Numbered from the stretch's first letter, positions 17,417 to 28,767 are shown. The stretch is DNA of 62,803 nt from Litorimonas cladophorae (GCF_014652455.1 NZ_BMYV01000001.1:1577981-1640783), one strand, 5' to 3'. Notes: generated from the letters alone by a model not told the origin. Program-made: numbers and translations.

Positions 17417-18021
17417 TTGCTCGAGCCTGACGGCTTACCTTTTCGCAAGATCGCGGCAACACTCCCGACACCTGCCAGTCCCAGTGAAATGGGTATCAAG
17501 GGTAAGAAAAATGCAAACTTTAAAGTCGTAAATATACCCGCTACCGATCCGATAAATTCGGAGGATGTAGCCAATACAAGCGCTAATGCGCTGTCTTCAA
17601 GCATATCAAAAAGCAAAAAACCCATAGGCAGAATGAGCAACCATCGCCAGCGGGTCTTCATCAAACCTAATGCGGATAGTCCAAAAGCGATGAGCCCCTC
17701 AAACACCCAAGTTTGTAGAAACATATAGATCAGATCTAACCCTAGCGCCGTATATTTTAAACGACGTTCGAGAACGCTCAGACTGTCTATCGCGGCGACG
17801 GCATCTGCGCCTGTATAAAATCCACGACCCTGCAGATAAGTGTAGCCTTCAATCCGGGTGAGTTGCCCAAACGGCCCAACACTCGTGTACCAAATCACAT
17901 ATGCGAAATAGACGGCGATCAGAGCTATGAGACGCCATCCCGAAAACCGAGAATAGTCATGTCCCTGTTTCGACCTATAAATCATGGATTTAAATGTACG
18001 CGATGCCTCGCCGAATGTCAT
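17413..18021 (-). CDS. Unknown polytopic membrane protein
   Basis: I do not recognise this 202-residue protein. It has about four hydrophobic helices: residues 28-48 (WRLIALIAVYFAYVIWYTSV), 92-115, 122-148 and 158-190. A soluble loop between the first two (TRIEGYTYLQGRGFYTGADA) is reminiscent of membrane proteins with a periplasmic helix pair. The start may be the first ATG (18021) or the one 12 codons later. No convincing ribosome site distinguishes them. Its end overlaps the CtrA box of the eipA-like gene. It is on the same strand as the LysR gene upstream, with a 56-bp gap. Confidence 0.6.
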   Translation of the reverse strand: MTFGEASRTFKSMIYRSKQGHDYSRFSGWRLIALIAVYFAYVIWYTSVGPFGQLTRIEGYTYLQGRGFYTGADAVAAIDSLSVLERRLKYTALGLDLIYMFLQTWVFEGLIAFGLSALGLMKTRWRWLLILPMGFLLFDMLEDSALALVLATSSEFIGSVAGIFTTLKFAFFLPLIPISLGLAGVGSVAAILRKGKPSGSSN

Positions 18022-18077
18022 GTAGATGACTGATAAATAAAAGGGGCTAGTTGACAGACTTTGATGTGCCCGAGCCC

Positions 18078-18965
18078 TTAATTTAAAACTGCGTGCATTT
18101 GTTCTGCTACTGCCTTTAACAGAGCGCGTCGTGGGGATGTTTTACGGAAGGTGAGATTTAATTGGCGTGTTGCATTTGCATTTTGCAGAGATTTGACACC
18201 CAGGTTTGGGCGGTCAAGCCATCCTGAGCTTTGCGCCAACGCGGGTACAATCGAAATTCCCTGCCCTGCGACAACCAAGCTAATAATCGTTTCCAAACTT
18301 GTTACACTTGTTTCCGCTAAAGTGGTGCGGCTTTTCAAACGACAGAGGTCGACAGCTTGGTCTCGAAAACAATGACCTTCAGAGAGCAATATCATTTGGT
18401 CCAGCGGGAGGTCTGATACATCAAGGTGATCCAGCGCACCCAGATCGTGTCCGATCGGATAAATGACAAGCAAAGGTTCATCATAAAGCGGAATCGCCAT
18501 CAAGCGGGGTGTCTCGGGTTGGGTGGCCAGAATTGCGGCGTCCAAGTCTCCGTTCAGAAGATCTTCCGTCAAACGCTCTGTGATGTTTTCGCGAAACACG
18601 AGCTGCAAGCGAGGGAAACTTCCGCCTAAGGCCCGCAAGACATCGGGAACCAAGAAAGGCGAAATTGTTGGGATTGAGCCAAAACGAAATTGTCCTGAAA
18701 ATGGATCGCTCGCCTCGGCTGTTATTGAGCGAATGGCATCGACCGCACCTAGGGCGTCATCAGCGAGGCCTAACACGCGGTCGCCGATGGGCGTGAGCAT
18801 GGCTGAGCGCTTTGTTCGCTCAATTAACGTGACACCGAGGTCGGCTTCTAATTTTTGCAATTGCACAGACAATGTCGGCTGGCTGACATTGCAACTCTCT
18901 GCGGCTTTGCCAAAATGCCCGTGACGTGCAATCGCCCGCAGATAAATGAGATCTCGAATATTCAT
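18078..18965 (-). CDS. oxyR: Hydrogen-peroxide sensor regulator OxyR
   Basis: This 295-residue LysR-type regulator has an N-terminal winged helix (about 1-60, GHFGKAAESCNVSQPTLS). Its effector domain keeps the two redox cysteines of OxyR in GHCFRDQAVDLC at residues 199 and 208, the same numbers as in E. coli. Oxidation by H2O2 forms the disulphide that switches DNA binding. It is divergent from katG, with an OxyR operator that covers its own start codon, consistent with autorepression and katG activation. Length is normal. Confidence 0.95.
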   Translation of the reverse strand: MNIRDLIYLRAIARHGHFGKAAESCNVSQPTLSVQLQKLEADLGVTLIERTKRSAMLTPIGDRVLGLADDALGAVDAIRSITAEASDPFSGQFRFGSIPTISPFLVPDVLRALGGSFPRLQLVFRENITERLTEDLLNGDLDAAILATQPETPRLMAIPLYDEPLLVIYPIGHDLGALDHLDVSDLPLDQMILLSEGHCFRDQAVDLCRLKSRTTLAETSVTSLETIISLVVAGQGISIVPALAQSSGWLDRPNLGVKSLQNANATRQLNLTFRKTSPRRALLKAVAEQMHAVLN

Positions 18966-19000
18966 AGGTCAGGCCTATCATAATGATAAAAACAATCAAT
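18964..19000. promoter_or_regulatory. OxyR operator between oxyR and katG
   Basis: Two half-elements fit the OxyR pattern ATAGnTnnnAnCTAT separated by 7 bp. ATAGGTCAGGCCTAT (18964-18978) is nearly perfect, and ATAAAAACAATCAAT (18986-19000) is weaker. The first covers the oxyR start codon (18963-18965), which would let bound OxyR repress its own gene. The site is about 100 bp upstream of the katG start. Confidence 0.75.
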
Positions 19001-19087
19001 TAGACAAATCGATGACTTCGCCTCATCTTGGGTGCAAATCTGGCGAAGACCAGCTTCAGGGACAAAAATCCCGTATCAATATTTTGA

Positions 19088-21292
<2,205 letters not shown>

Positions 21293-21333
21293 ATGATGCG
21301 TATGAAAGATACGCTTCCCCAAGCGACAGTTGC

Positions 21334-21379
21334 GCGGTCTCTCTTCTCCCCCCTTGGAAGAGAGGCCGCGCTTTTTTTT
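21334..21379 (+). terminator. katG terminator
   Basis: GCGGTCTCTCTTC (21334-21346) and GAAGAGAGGCCGC (21357-21369) form a 13-position stem with one mismatch, followed by eight T residues. It lies right at the end of the convergent gene, whose stop is at 21378. Confidence 0.9.
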
Positions 21380-22304
21380 ATCGATCTGCGTAGGATAAAA
21401 AAAATGTGTGCTGGCCGTAAACGATGTCGGCAATTTGCTTTGCCACGTCGTCTGGTGCTTTTGAATAAAGCTTCGCAAGATTTGCCCCTAACGCAGATGC
21501 CTCGCTTTTGCTTAAGGGGGTATCTCGCATATACCCAGCATATGTTGCGCCCAATCCAAAGATACGAAGGTCAAAGGTTTCATCTAGATGCTTGGCTAAA
21601 TGATAATTTTGATCAGCTTGGAGATCTCCGTAAAAATAACCATTTGGGAACGCCGCGATCGCTTCGGCAGCCGTTTTAGCTGGGACGCGCATTACGTAAC
21701 TGCGCTTGTCCCAACCCCACTCCCAGCCTGAAATTGCCGGTCGTTCTGGTGTGCCGCCGACGATAGAGGGGCACCCGTGTTTTCCGTCGCTCCAGTGCAA
21801 TTGACCTTGCCAAGCCCCTGCCGCGCTTTTTCCGACGAAGTCCATGAACATTGCGTGTCGGATTGGAAATTCGGATGGATGAGACAGACCAATAAATTCA
21901 GCTGGTTCGCCGTCTGCAAAAGACTCAAAGGAGGCGGGGTGCAATCCCGGCGTCTTTTCTGGTTCAATATTGGCAAGTCCATCGCGCTCTAACGCGTGAC
22001 CAGACGTGTAAAACGCCTGATGAACATCTTCGAGAACAGCGAACAAATGCGCGTCGGGGTAAGCTAACCGCTGCTCCCGGACAAAACTTGCAACGTCCCA
22101 CATCGTGAAATGCCCCTCCAGAGCCCATCCAGGGGCTAGTAGGCGATCCCATGTTTTTGGCCACTCATCGCCGCAATCGACGGCGTTGAGTTTAAACCCC
22201 GTCGTTTTTCGAGGAATTTTAGGTTCAAAGGAGGCGGTTTGGCCCGATCCGTCTGCGGGCAATATCGTAGCCCCGCGCCCGAAAACTCGCGTCCAAAAAC
22301 TCAT
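21378..22304 (-). CDS. Protein of unknown function
   Basis: I do not recognise this 308-residue soluble protein. It has no signal peptide or membrane helix and is rich in aromatic residues, with motifs such as [19 protein letters not shown] and [18 protein letters not shown]. Helical stretches near the C-terminus ([20 protein letters not shown]) end the chain. The start at 22304 is chosen for its excellent ribosome site (AAGGAGA, 7 bp upstream). An ATG nine codons earlier lies upstream of that site. It is convergent with katG and divergent from lepA, 66 bp apart. No domain or motif gives a function. Confidence 0.6.
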   Translation of the reverse strand: MSFWTRVFGRGATILPADGSGQTASFEPKIPRKTTGFKLNAVDCGDEWPKTWDRLLAPGWALEGHFTMWDVASFVREQRLAYPDAHLFAVLEDVHQAFYTSGHALERDGLANIEPEKTPGLHPASFESFADGEPAEFIGLSHPSEFPIRHAMFMDFVGKSAAGAWQGQLHWSDGKHGCPSIVGGTPERPAISGWEWGWDKRSYVMRVPAKTAAEAIAAFPNGYFYGDLQADQNYHLAKHLDETFDLRIFGLGATYAGYMRDTPLSKSEASALGANLAKLYSKAPDDVAKQIADIVYGQHTFFLSYADR

Positions 22305-22370
22305 CACTTTCTCCTTCATGCGACGGCGCACCGCGCTTGTTATTTTGCGGTGTCGCGCTACATAGCGGTC

Positions 22371-24185
22371 ATGTCCGAACCTACTGATCAGTCCCTAATT
22401 CGCAACTTCTCAATTGTTGCCCATATTGACCACGGCAAGTCCACTTTGGCTGACCGTTTGATCTCCTATTGCGGCGGGTTATCCGACCGTGAAATGTCCG
22501 AGCAAGTGCTGGACAATATGGATATCGAAAAAGAGCGTGGGATTACGATCAAGGCCCAAACCGTGCGCCTTGAATATCCAGCTAAGGACGGCAAAACCTA
22601 TATTTTGAACCTGATGGATACGCCAGGTCACGTTGACTTTGCCTATGAGGTCTCGCGTTCGCTTTCGGCCTGCGAAGGCTCCATTCTTGTCGTCGACGCC
22701 TCGCAGGGTGTTGAAGCGCAAACGCTTGCAAATGTCTATCAAGCCATCGAGCATGACCACGAAATCGTAACGGTCCTGAACAAAATCGATCTGCCCGCCG
22801 CAGAACCCGATCGCGTAAAGCAACAAATCGAAGATGTTATCGGCCTCGACACATCGGACGCCGTCGAGTGTTCGGCCAAATCCGGCATCGGTATTCCCGA
22901 TGTTCTTGAAGCCATTGCTCTACGCTTGCCGCCTCCGTCACAACAGGACCCAGACGCGCCGTTGAAAGCCATGCTGGTCGACGCGTGGTATGACACCTAT
23001 ATGGGCGTGGTAGTGTTGTTCCGCGTCATTGAGGGCACCATCAAAAAAGGCATGCGCATCCGGACCATGAACACGGGCGCGAGTTACACCGTCGACAAAG
23101 TCGGGACATTTCTGCCCAAACCAACCGACGTAAAATCCATCGGTCCGGGCGAGATTGGATTCTTTACGGGATCGATCAAAGAAGTCGCCGACGCCGCTGT
23201 GGGTGATACGATTACCGAAGACAAACGCCCGACACCCGTCGCTCTGGATGGGTTTAAGCCCGCACAGCCCGTTGTGTTCTGTGGCATCTTCCCTGTGGAT
23301 GCAGCGGATTTCGAAGACCTACGCGCGGCCATGGGCCGTTTGCGATTGAACGACGCGAGCTTCAGCTATGAGATGGAAACCTCCGCCGCGCTCGGATTTG
23401 GCTTCCGTTGCGGGTTCTTGGGGCTCCTGCATTTGGAAATTATCCAAGAGCGTCTGGAACGTGAATTTGATCTAGACCTCATCACAACGGCGCCGTCCGT
23501 TGTCTATACGCTCGCCATGCGCGATGGCACAGAGATCCAGCTGCATAACCCTGCGGACATGCCCGATGTCATGCAAATCGACCACATCCAAGAACCTTGG
23601 ATTAAAGCGACCATCATGACCCCCGATGACCATCTCGGCGGCATTTTGAAACTTTGCCAAGATCGCCGCGGTGTTCAGACGACCCTAAACTACATCAATG
23701 GCCGCGCCATGGTGGAATATGAGTTGCCGCTCAACGAGGTCGTGTTTGATTTCTATGACCGATTGAAATCCGTCTCCAAAGGTTACGCCTCATTTGATTA
23801 CCAAGCGATTGGTCTGAAAGAAGGCGATCTGGTCAAGATGTCGATCCTCGTGAACGGCGATCCCGTCGATGCGCTGTCCATGCTCGTCCATAGGGGCAAT
23901 GCGGAGAGCCGTGGCCGTCAGATGTGCGAACGTCTGAAAGACCTTATCCCGCGTCACTTGTTCAAAATCCCAATCCAAGCTGCCATTGGCGGCAAGGTCA
24001 TTGCCCGCGAAACCATCGCGGCCATGCGCAAAGACGTGACGGCAAAATGCTATGGCGGCGACGCCTCGCGGAAACGCAAACTGCTGGATAAGCAGAAAAA
24101 GGGTAAGAAAAAGATGCGCCAATTCGGCCGCGTGGAAATTCCACAGGAAGCCTTTATTGCGGCACTTAAGATGGATGATTCCTAA
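22371..24185 (+). CDS. lepA: Elongation factor 4 (LepA)
   Basis: This 604-residue ribosome-associated GTPase acts during initiation and elongation and can back-translocate tRNAs. The GTPase domain shows all motifs: AHIDHGKST (P-loop), the switch region with [18 protein letters not shown] and NKIDLPAA. The EF-G-like domains II, III and V follow. The LepA-specific C-terminal domain has [19 protein letters not shown] and the basic [11 protein letters not shown]. The ATG at 22371 gives the normal N-terminus ([17 protein letters not shown]). The frame extends 44 codons upstream into the promoter region without resemblance to LepA. Confidence 0.97.
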   Translation: MSEPTDQSLIRNFSIVAHIDHGKSTLADRLISYCGGLSDREMSEQVLDNMDIEKERGITIKAQTVRLEYPAKDGKTYILNLMDTPGHVDFAYEVSRSLSACEGSILVVDASQGVEAQTLANVYQAIEHDHEIVTVLNKIDLPAAEPDRVKQQIEDVIGLDTSDAVECSAKSGIGIPDVLEAIALRLPPPSQQDPDAPLKAMLVDAWYDTYMGVVVLFRVIEGTIKKGMRIRTMNTGASYTVDKVGTFLPKPTDVKSIGPGEIGFFTGSIKEVADAAVGDTITEDKRPTPVALDGFKPAQPVVFCGIFPVDAADFEDLRAAMGRLRLNDASFSYEMETSAALGFGFRCGFLGLLHLEIIQERLEREFDLDLITTAPSVVYTLAMRDGTEIQLHNPADMPDVMQIDHIQEPWIKATIMTPDDHLGGILKLCQDRRGVQTTLNYINGRAMVEYELPLNEVVFDFYDRLKSVSKGYASFDYQAIGLKEGDLVKMSILVNGDPVDALSMLVHRGNAESRGRQMCERLKDLIPRHLFKIPIQAAIGGKVIARETIAAMRKDVTAKCYGGDASRKRKLLDKQKKGKKKMRQFGRVEIPQEAFIAALKMDDS

Positions 24186-24238
24186 AAAGCTGACGGTTAT
24201 CGGGCCTATCCTCAACGCATGAAACTAAGACATCTTCC

Positions 24239-24721
24239 TTAACATCGGCCAAGCTCAACCGCCTTCGGTAGACACGGGGTTAGGGAGTGAGAGACGAGTT
24301 GCCACTCGCCTTCTTCCCAAGAAAATGTTCGCATGGATTTCAGCGGGCCCCAGCGCCCAATTGGCTGCATCGTCCCATCAATATCGAGGCGATTAATCAC
24401 CGTTGCGATATTGCCGTGTCGCACGACTTGTGGATTCATGATCTTGATATCCACGACATCCCAAGCGCGTAATCCCTGTATAGCCTGGGCTTTTCCTTCA
24501 ACCACACCCCCCGGTGCGAGTACCCTAAAGTCTTCAACGGCTATGGCCGTAAAAAGCGCGGGGTCTTGATCTATGATCATGGCGCGAAACAATGTCTCGT
24601 TCAATTTCAGTAGATCATCTGAATACGATGGCGGCGGTCCAGACGGTATCGAAGCGCATCCGCAGAGCAGCCCAAAGCCCAAAGCCCAGAAAATTTGTTT
24701 AACTTGTTTCAGACGGAGCAT
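24239..24721 (-). CDS. Lipoprotein with SnoaL/DUF4440-like domain
   Basis: This roughly 160-residue protein has a lipoprotein signal (FWALGFGLLCGC) followed by a small NTF2/SnoaL-like fold. The fold shows an opening helix LLKLNETLFRAMIIDQD, a strand pair FRVLAPGGVVEGKAQ and the closing FSWEEGEWQLVSHSLTP, a pattern seen in DUF4440 proteins. NTF2-like lipoproteins have many roles, so no function is proposed. The ATG at 24721 is preferred; a GTG four codons earlier is possible. It is convergent with lepA. Confidence 0.65.
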   Translation of the reverse strand: MLRLKQVKQIFWALGFGLLCGCASIPSGPPPSYSDDLLKLNETLFRAMIIDQDPALFTAIAVEDFRVLAPGGVVEGKAQAIQGLRAWDVVDIKIMNPQVVRHGNIATVINRLDIDGTMQPIGRWGPLKSMRTFSWEEGEWQLVSHSLTPCLPKAVELGRC

Positions 24722-24880
24722 TGGTAGACCCACCCTTTCACCCGTTCAACGATAAACCCGCCGCTTTCGATCTGTCAAATTATGGGGGCGGCGATGTCTG
24801 TTACCGATGATGGCTATCCACCGCGAGAGCGCCTAAGACCACACGGAACGCGAAATGCGAACTAAACCCAAGAGCCCCTC

Positions 24881-25060
24881 ATGAGTGAACTTAAAACTGG
24901 CCAAGTTGTCCGTCTGAAATCTGGCAGCCCGAAAATGACTGTCAAAGGCCCCGATGGCGATGCATGGGCTGTGCAGTGGATTGATCGGAATGGAAAATTG
25001 CAGGGCGATAGTTTTCACGCCGACATGCTAGAAATTTTTGTTCCTGCCGAGCGCTATTAG
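24881..25060 (+). CDS. Small DUF2158/YodC-like protein
   Basis: This 59-residue soluble protein reads MSELKTGQVVRLKSGSPKMT at the start and continues with WAVQWIDRNGKLQGDSFH. It shows the small SH3-like barrel pattern of DUF2158 (YodC): KxGDxVxLKSGGPxMTV, then a tryptophan-containing strand and a F/HxxxL ending. The family's role is unknown. The frame has strong family resemblance and normal codon use, so it is a real gene although short. There is no obvious Shine-Dalgarno sequence. It is divergent from the upstream lipoprotein and convergent with the DUF4329 gene. Confidence 0.8.
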   Translation: MSELKTGQVVRLKSGSPKMTVKGPDGDAWAVQWIDRNGKLQGDSFHADMLEIFVPAERY

Positions 25061-25083
25061 CCCTGCAATTTGATTTCCCGCGC

Positions 25084-25650
25084 CTAATCCTCAGCGGCCA
25101 ATAAACGTTCTATTTCCGCCAGCGTATAGGTGCGGCCTGTATCTAGGTCGACCTCCGCAATATAATTTTCGTCGGCGCGAACGCAGTTTTCTCCACACAG
25201 CACTTTAGCGGTCATCTTATAGCCGTCGATAAACCAGATCCGTCCACCCGGTGTCGCGATATAGCCGTCATGGCCTTCATATATATCGGCTTCGATATCC
25301 TCGACAGAGGGTATCTCACTGTCATGACCTTCGGAGTAAGACCCATGGGTGTGATAGCTGGCAATTTGCGTGAAATCATCGGGAATGTCATCTGGCTTGC
25401 ACGAGCTTTTGCGACCGCGTTTAGGCGGGGTGGCAACGTACTCTCCATCAGCATCGAGACCAATATATCCGCAAAATTCGCGACCTGTTTCAGAGGATTG
25501 CGTTTGCGCCGCGTCCATAATCGATTTGACGAAATTGATTTCGGCCGCAGTTTGCGCAACTGGCCGATCATAGGGCACGGGGTCAACCACACAGCCCGAC
25601 AAGCTTAATCCGCCGACAAGCAGCAACACACGTTTAGATAACCATCCCAC
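25084..25650 (-). CDS. DUF4329 lipoprotein with JAMM-like motif
   Basis: This 188-residue lipoprotein (signal ending LSLSGC, Cys20) has a DUF4329-type domain. It contains the metal-site-like pattern FCGYIGLDADG, then SYHTHGSYSEGHDSEIPSVEDIE. This is an HTH followed by SVED, which resembles the JAMM/MPN+ HxH...SxxD arrangement with a longer spacer. DUF4329 often occurs as the last domain of polymorphic toxins; here it stands alone on a lipid anchor. A protease or deaminase-like role is possible but unproven. Four cysteines (two CxxxxC-like pairs) suggest disulphides, fitting an exported protein. Confidence 0.7.
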   Translation of the reverse strand: MGWLSKRVLLLVGGLSLSGCVVDPVPYDRPVAQTAAEINFVKSIMDAAQTQSSETGREFCGYIGLDADGEYVATPPKRGRKSSCKPDDIPDDFTQIASYHTHGSYSEGHDSEIPSVEDIEADIYEGHDGYIATPGGRIWFIDGYKMTAKVLCGENCVRADENYIAEVDLDTGRTYTLAEIERLLAAED

Positions 25651-25696
25651 ACGTTTGGGTACCTATTTGGGGTTAATGAAATTTGAACGCCGAGTT

Positions 25697-26860
25697 CTAC
25701 ACCCGACGATCGTCGGGTTGCTGAGTTTGTAATTTTGCGGTGACCAAATCTGGCGTTGATAACTCCACCCCTTCAATCACGGACGCCGTATAAACAGCCT
25801 CGTTAATTTTATACATCGTGCCCATTAAATGTCGGCGGATCGTAGCGGTCACTTTGGTATTAGGAATACGGTCCAGATAGGCCCAAAGCGTATATTCAAG
25901 CGCGTAATCCCCCGCATTTGTCATCCGCCATTCAAAAGGTTTATTGCGATTGATTTTTATATCATCTTTGATCGCGCAGGCATCAAAGCTCCGCTTGAAC
26001 ATATCGTCCACGTCTTTTCGGAATGACAAGAGCGCGGCTTCTCGCAGCTCCGCGGTTTCTCCCATTTCGGGGTATCCAATATTATATCTGAGCGCCTGCC
26101 GGATGCCATCCGAACTGGCGATGCGGCTGAAATTATCAATGCGGCCTTTGATAAATTGCGTGTTCCGCAACAGGGTTCGGTGGTTATTACGCACATCATA
26201 CAGGACAACATAGATCAGCGTGACGCGCGCGACGATGAACTCATCTTTGTGACCCTCCACGACCACAACGTCTCCATCGACGATCATTTCGCTATTGAGG
26301 ATAATTAAACCGCTGACGATGTCCGGCGCCCAGATGGAACTGGTAAAGGACATAAAGAGAATAAAAATTCCAAAAATTCCGGTGGTTTCCAGCAGGCTAT
26401 CTGCGCCCCAAATTTTGATCAGACCATAAATAACGGTCAGCACGATGACTGTAAGCAAGACAATGTTCACGAGGCGGGAATTATAGGTCTCTAAATAGAT
26501 CGTCTGCTTATCGACCTCGCGGCTTTTACCAAATCTCTTTCGCGTATAGGTTCCACTGACGCTATAGAAAAAGACCCCAGTATAAATAACCATGAGGCTT
26601 ACACCTAGATCGATGAGGTAACCGCCAGAATATTCTTCAAAAGTTCGTCGCAGACCGAAGTCTACGATCTGAAAGAAGAGCACGAGAATGTTGAGAGACT
26701 GCGCAATTTTAATCTGAGTTTTATTGTCTTGATTAGGGGCAACCAGATTCACAATCGGCCGCGATAAAACCAAGAGAACGATATTGAGAAAAAAGAGGAA
26801 GCTCAGCACGGGGCGTTCCCCAGAGGTCAACTCATTCAACAGCCCATTAAAAAAGTCCAA
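25697..26860 (-). CDS. MscS-family-like membrane protein
   Basis: This 387-residue protein has about four hydrophobic helices in the N-terminal 200 residues and then a segment like the MscS pore lining and beta domain. That segment has GIFGIFILFMSFTSSIWAPD, then the strand region VDGDVVVVEGHKDEFIVARV and RNTQFIKGRIDNFSR in place of the usual PNS/T loop. MscS proteins open under membrane tension to release solutes. The match is distant, so the channel role is an inference. I place the start at the TTG at 26860, seven bases after a perfect AGGAGG (26868-26873). The next upstream TTG would put this site inside the gene. Confidence 0.65.
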   Translation of the reverse strand: MDFFNGLLNELTSGERPVLSFLFFLNIVLLVLSRPIVNLVAPNQDNKTQIKIAQSLNILVLFFQIVDFGLRRTFEEYSGGYLIDLGVSLMVIYTGVFFYSVSGTYTRKRFGKSREVDKQTIYLETYNSRLVNIVLLTVIVLTVIYGLIKIWGADSLLETTGIFGIFILFMSFTSSIWAPDIVSGLIILNSEMIVDGDVVVVEGHKDEFIVARVTLIYVVLYDVRNNHRTLLRNTQFIKGRIDNFSRIASSDGIRQALRYNIGYPEMGETAELREAALLSFRKDVDDMFKRSFDACAIKDDIKINRNKPFEWRMTNAGDYALEYTLWAYLDRIPNTKVTATIRRHLMGTMYKINEAVYTASVIEGVELSTPDLVTAKLQTQQPDDRRV

Positions 26861-26922
26861 AACCAAGCCTCCTACGGTCAATTGCGCTTAATCTTTCGCG
26901 TGGCGCAAATCTAGGCCAAAGG

Positions 26923-27004
26923 GGCTTTGTCACGTTAAAGCAAGTTTTCAGACATTTCCCGAAATCATCATAATGATGGAGGGTTCCGTTAACGTGACAA
27001 AGCC
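26923..27004. repeat. 82-bp element with 16-bp perfect terminal inverted repeats
   Basis: GGCTTTGTCACGTTAA (26923-26938) and its exact reverse complement TTAACGTGACAAAGCC (26989-27004) bound an 82-bp non-coding unit. The same end sequence recurs at 28774 and 29010. The right end here and the left end at 28774 stay similar further inwards (GTTAAC-N-GAACC-N5-TCATTA), so the repeat is longer than the perfect part. This looks like a MITE-like or transposon-end element. No transposase is present and no matching target duplication is visible. Confidence 0.75.
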
Positions 27005-27164
27005 GCTTCCACTCGGGCCAAAAAGGCCTGCCCGAAAAAATGACGCCTAGTTCCCCTGACAAAACCTTTCTGGTCCCTCTAACTCTTAGTTGAAACACTG
27101 GAACTTTTCAGGCGCTCAGCAGTTTTAAAACTACAAGAATAAGCAAGTTTGGAAAGGAAATGAC

Positions 27165-27329
27165 ATGGATTCGTCGGAAAACCCAAAGCGAAATAGTGAA
27201 GCCTGGCGCGAGGCACGTGATAGCTCAAATAATACGACCATGGCTTCTTCGAAAGCGCTTCAAAATGATGCGTTAACTGACATCACGCCAGAAGCTAAAG
27301 CAAAATCACCTCAGGAAGAAGAAGAGTAG
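27165..27329 (+). CDS. Small hydrophilic protein, unknown
   Basis: This 54-residue frame starts after a ribosome-site-like GGAAAGGAAATGAC. It encodes a very hydrophilic, probably disordered peptide (NPKRNSEAWREARDSSNNT) ending in a run of glutamates. There is no domain and no signal. It lies between the inverted-repeat element and the N-hydroxylase gene. The clean start site favours a real gene, but composition alone cannot prove it. Confidence 0.45.
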   Translation: MDSSENPKRNSEAWREARDSSNNTTMASSKALQNDALTDITPEAKAKSPQEEEE

Positions 27330-27396
27330 CTGCATCTACATGCTCTACCAAGCCGCCGTGACTAGTTACGGCCCGACCCGCGCCAGAAAGTCTTAA

Positions 27397-28116
27397 ATGC
27401 CCTCATGTGACAAGCGCACGATCACGTCGACTGTTTCGCCAGAAACGTTTTATGACACGTCCAAACTCAAGGCGATAAAAGACATACAGACTTATGTTCT
27501 GGACCGATCATTCCCATGTGTGGGCGCTAAAGCCGCGCTCTCGCAAGATAATATTTGCTTTCGCGTTTATGAAAAATTGGCGGATAAAGCCACAACCTCA
27601 ACACTGCATTTAGATATATTGGAATATGTGCGGACGCTGGATTTAGACGATGCGAGAATACGTTCATTTGTTGCGGTTTTTAATGGCGAAGTGATGTCTT
27701 CTGAAGAGCATTTCGAGGGTTTGCTCTGGGAGCAACTCAAATTGCTACACAAGATGGACGCAGGCTTAGACTTAAAATGGAACGAGAACGTTTCTGAAGA
27801 TCCAGATAGTCCGCACTTTTCCCTTAGTCTTGCAAATCACCCATTTTTCGTAGTCGGAATGCACGGAAAAGCGAGCCGTAATGCCAGACGTACACCGTAT
27901 CCGGTACTCGTTTTTAATTCCAACTTGCAGTTCGAGAAACTGCGCGCAGATGGACGATATGACAAGATGAAAGAAATCATTAGAAAGCGAGAACTCGAGA
28001 TTAACGGGTCGATAAATCCGATGCTAGATGATTTCGGGGATAGCTCCGAGGCCCGCCAGTACTCAGGAAAGGCTCATCCTGCGCAATGGAAGTGCCCATT
28101 TTCAACCGAGCTTTGA
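27397..28116 (+). CDS. YqcI/YcgG-family haem-dependent N-hydroxylase-like protein (GntA-like)
   Basis: This 239-residue protein matches the YqcI/YcgG family along its length. The hallmark blocks are NHPFFVVGMHGKASRNARR, PYPVLVFNSNLQFEKLRADG, GSINPMLDDFG, SEARQYSGKAH and the terminal WKCPF. A member of this family, GntA of guanitoxin biosynthesis, is a haem enzyme that N-hydroxylates a guanidino group. Here the substrate is unknown, and the protein lacks the rest of a guanitoxin cluster. A DUF1989 gene follows 39 bp downstream on the same strand. Base composition is visibly more AT-rich than the flanking core genes, and inverted-repeat elements lie on both sides, so transfer is plausible. Confidence 0.8.
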   Translation: MPSCDKRTITSTVSPETFYDTSKLKAIKDIQTYVLDRSFPCVGAKAALSQDNICFRVYEKLADKATTSTLHLDILEYVRTLDLDDARIRSFVAVFNGEVMSSEEHFEGLLWEQLKLLHKMDAGLDLKWNENVSEDPDSPHFSLSLANHPFFVVGMHGKASRNARRTPYPVLVFNSNLQFEKLRADGRYDKMKEIIRKRELEINGSINPMLDDFGDSSEARQYSGKAHPAQWKCPFSTEL

Positions 28117-28155
28117 GCCCAAATTTTCAATCGAGAATACGCAGGAGTTTAATCA

Positions 28156-28767
28156 GTGCGCAATCAACATTCAGCCTGCGAGACAACAAGAATTTCACCG
28201 CGCAGCGGCCACGGGTTTTTGATCAAAGCGGGTCAGATATTGACGATTATTGATCCCGAAGGAGAACAGGTTTCGGATTTGATATCCTATAATCTGTCGG
28301 ATCCTCGCGAATATCTATCCTCTGGTCGTTCCATCGACTATGCTGGTAGGATGTTTCTCACAACAGAGGATATCCTCTACTCTAACAGAAGTAACCCCAT
28401 GTGGACAATCGTGCATGATGACGTCGGGCGACATGATTTTACCCTGACGCCCTGTTCTGCGGAAATGTTCAGAAAATTATACGGAGACGACGACCCTCAC
28501 CACGGATGTTTTGGTAATTTGTGCAAAGCGGTTGAAAAATTTGGACTTGGTCCAGATGATGTCCACACAGCGTTCAACATCTTTATGTATGTGCACGTAG
28601 ATAGCGAGACTGGCAAAATTGAGGTCAGACCGCCGCAAAGCCGCCCTGGCGATTGCCTTAAGCTTCGGTCAGAGATGGATATGTTTGTCGGGCTCACAGC
28701 CTGTTCGGCAGGGCAGTCTAACAACTTCACCTACAAGCCAATCGACTATCAAATTTCGAATAGATAG
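28156..28767 (+). CDS. DUF1989 / urea carboxylase-associated family protein
   Basis: This 203-residue protein belongs to the DUF1989 family. It has KAGQILTIIDPEGEQVSDLISY, FLTTEDILYSNRSNPMWTIV (shown in part), the metal-site-like block HDFTLTPCSAEMF, HHGCFGNL, FNIFMYVHV and the ending GLTACSAGQSNNF. Characterised relatives are subunits of carboxyguanidine deiminase or are linked to urea carboxylase, so guanidine or urea-type nitrogen chemistry is likely. The start is GTG at 28156 with AGGAG at 28143-28147. It sits 39 bp after the N-hydroxylase gene, suggesting that the two act on one guanidino substrate. The histidines and cysteines could hold a metal. Confidence 0.8.
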   Translation: MRNQHSACETTRISPRSGHGFLIKAGQILTIIDPEGEQVSDLISYNLSDPREYLSSGRSIDYAGRMFLTTEDILYSNRSNPMWTIVHDDVGRHDFTLTPCSAEMFRKLYGDDDPHHGCFGNLCKAVEKFGLGPDDVHTAFNIFMYVHVDSETGKIEVRPPQSRPGDCLKLRSEMDMFVGLTACSAGQSNNFTYKPIDYQISNR

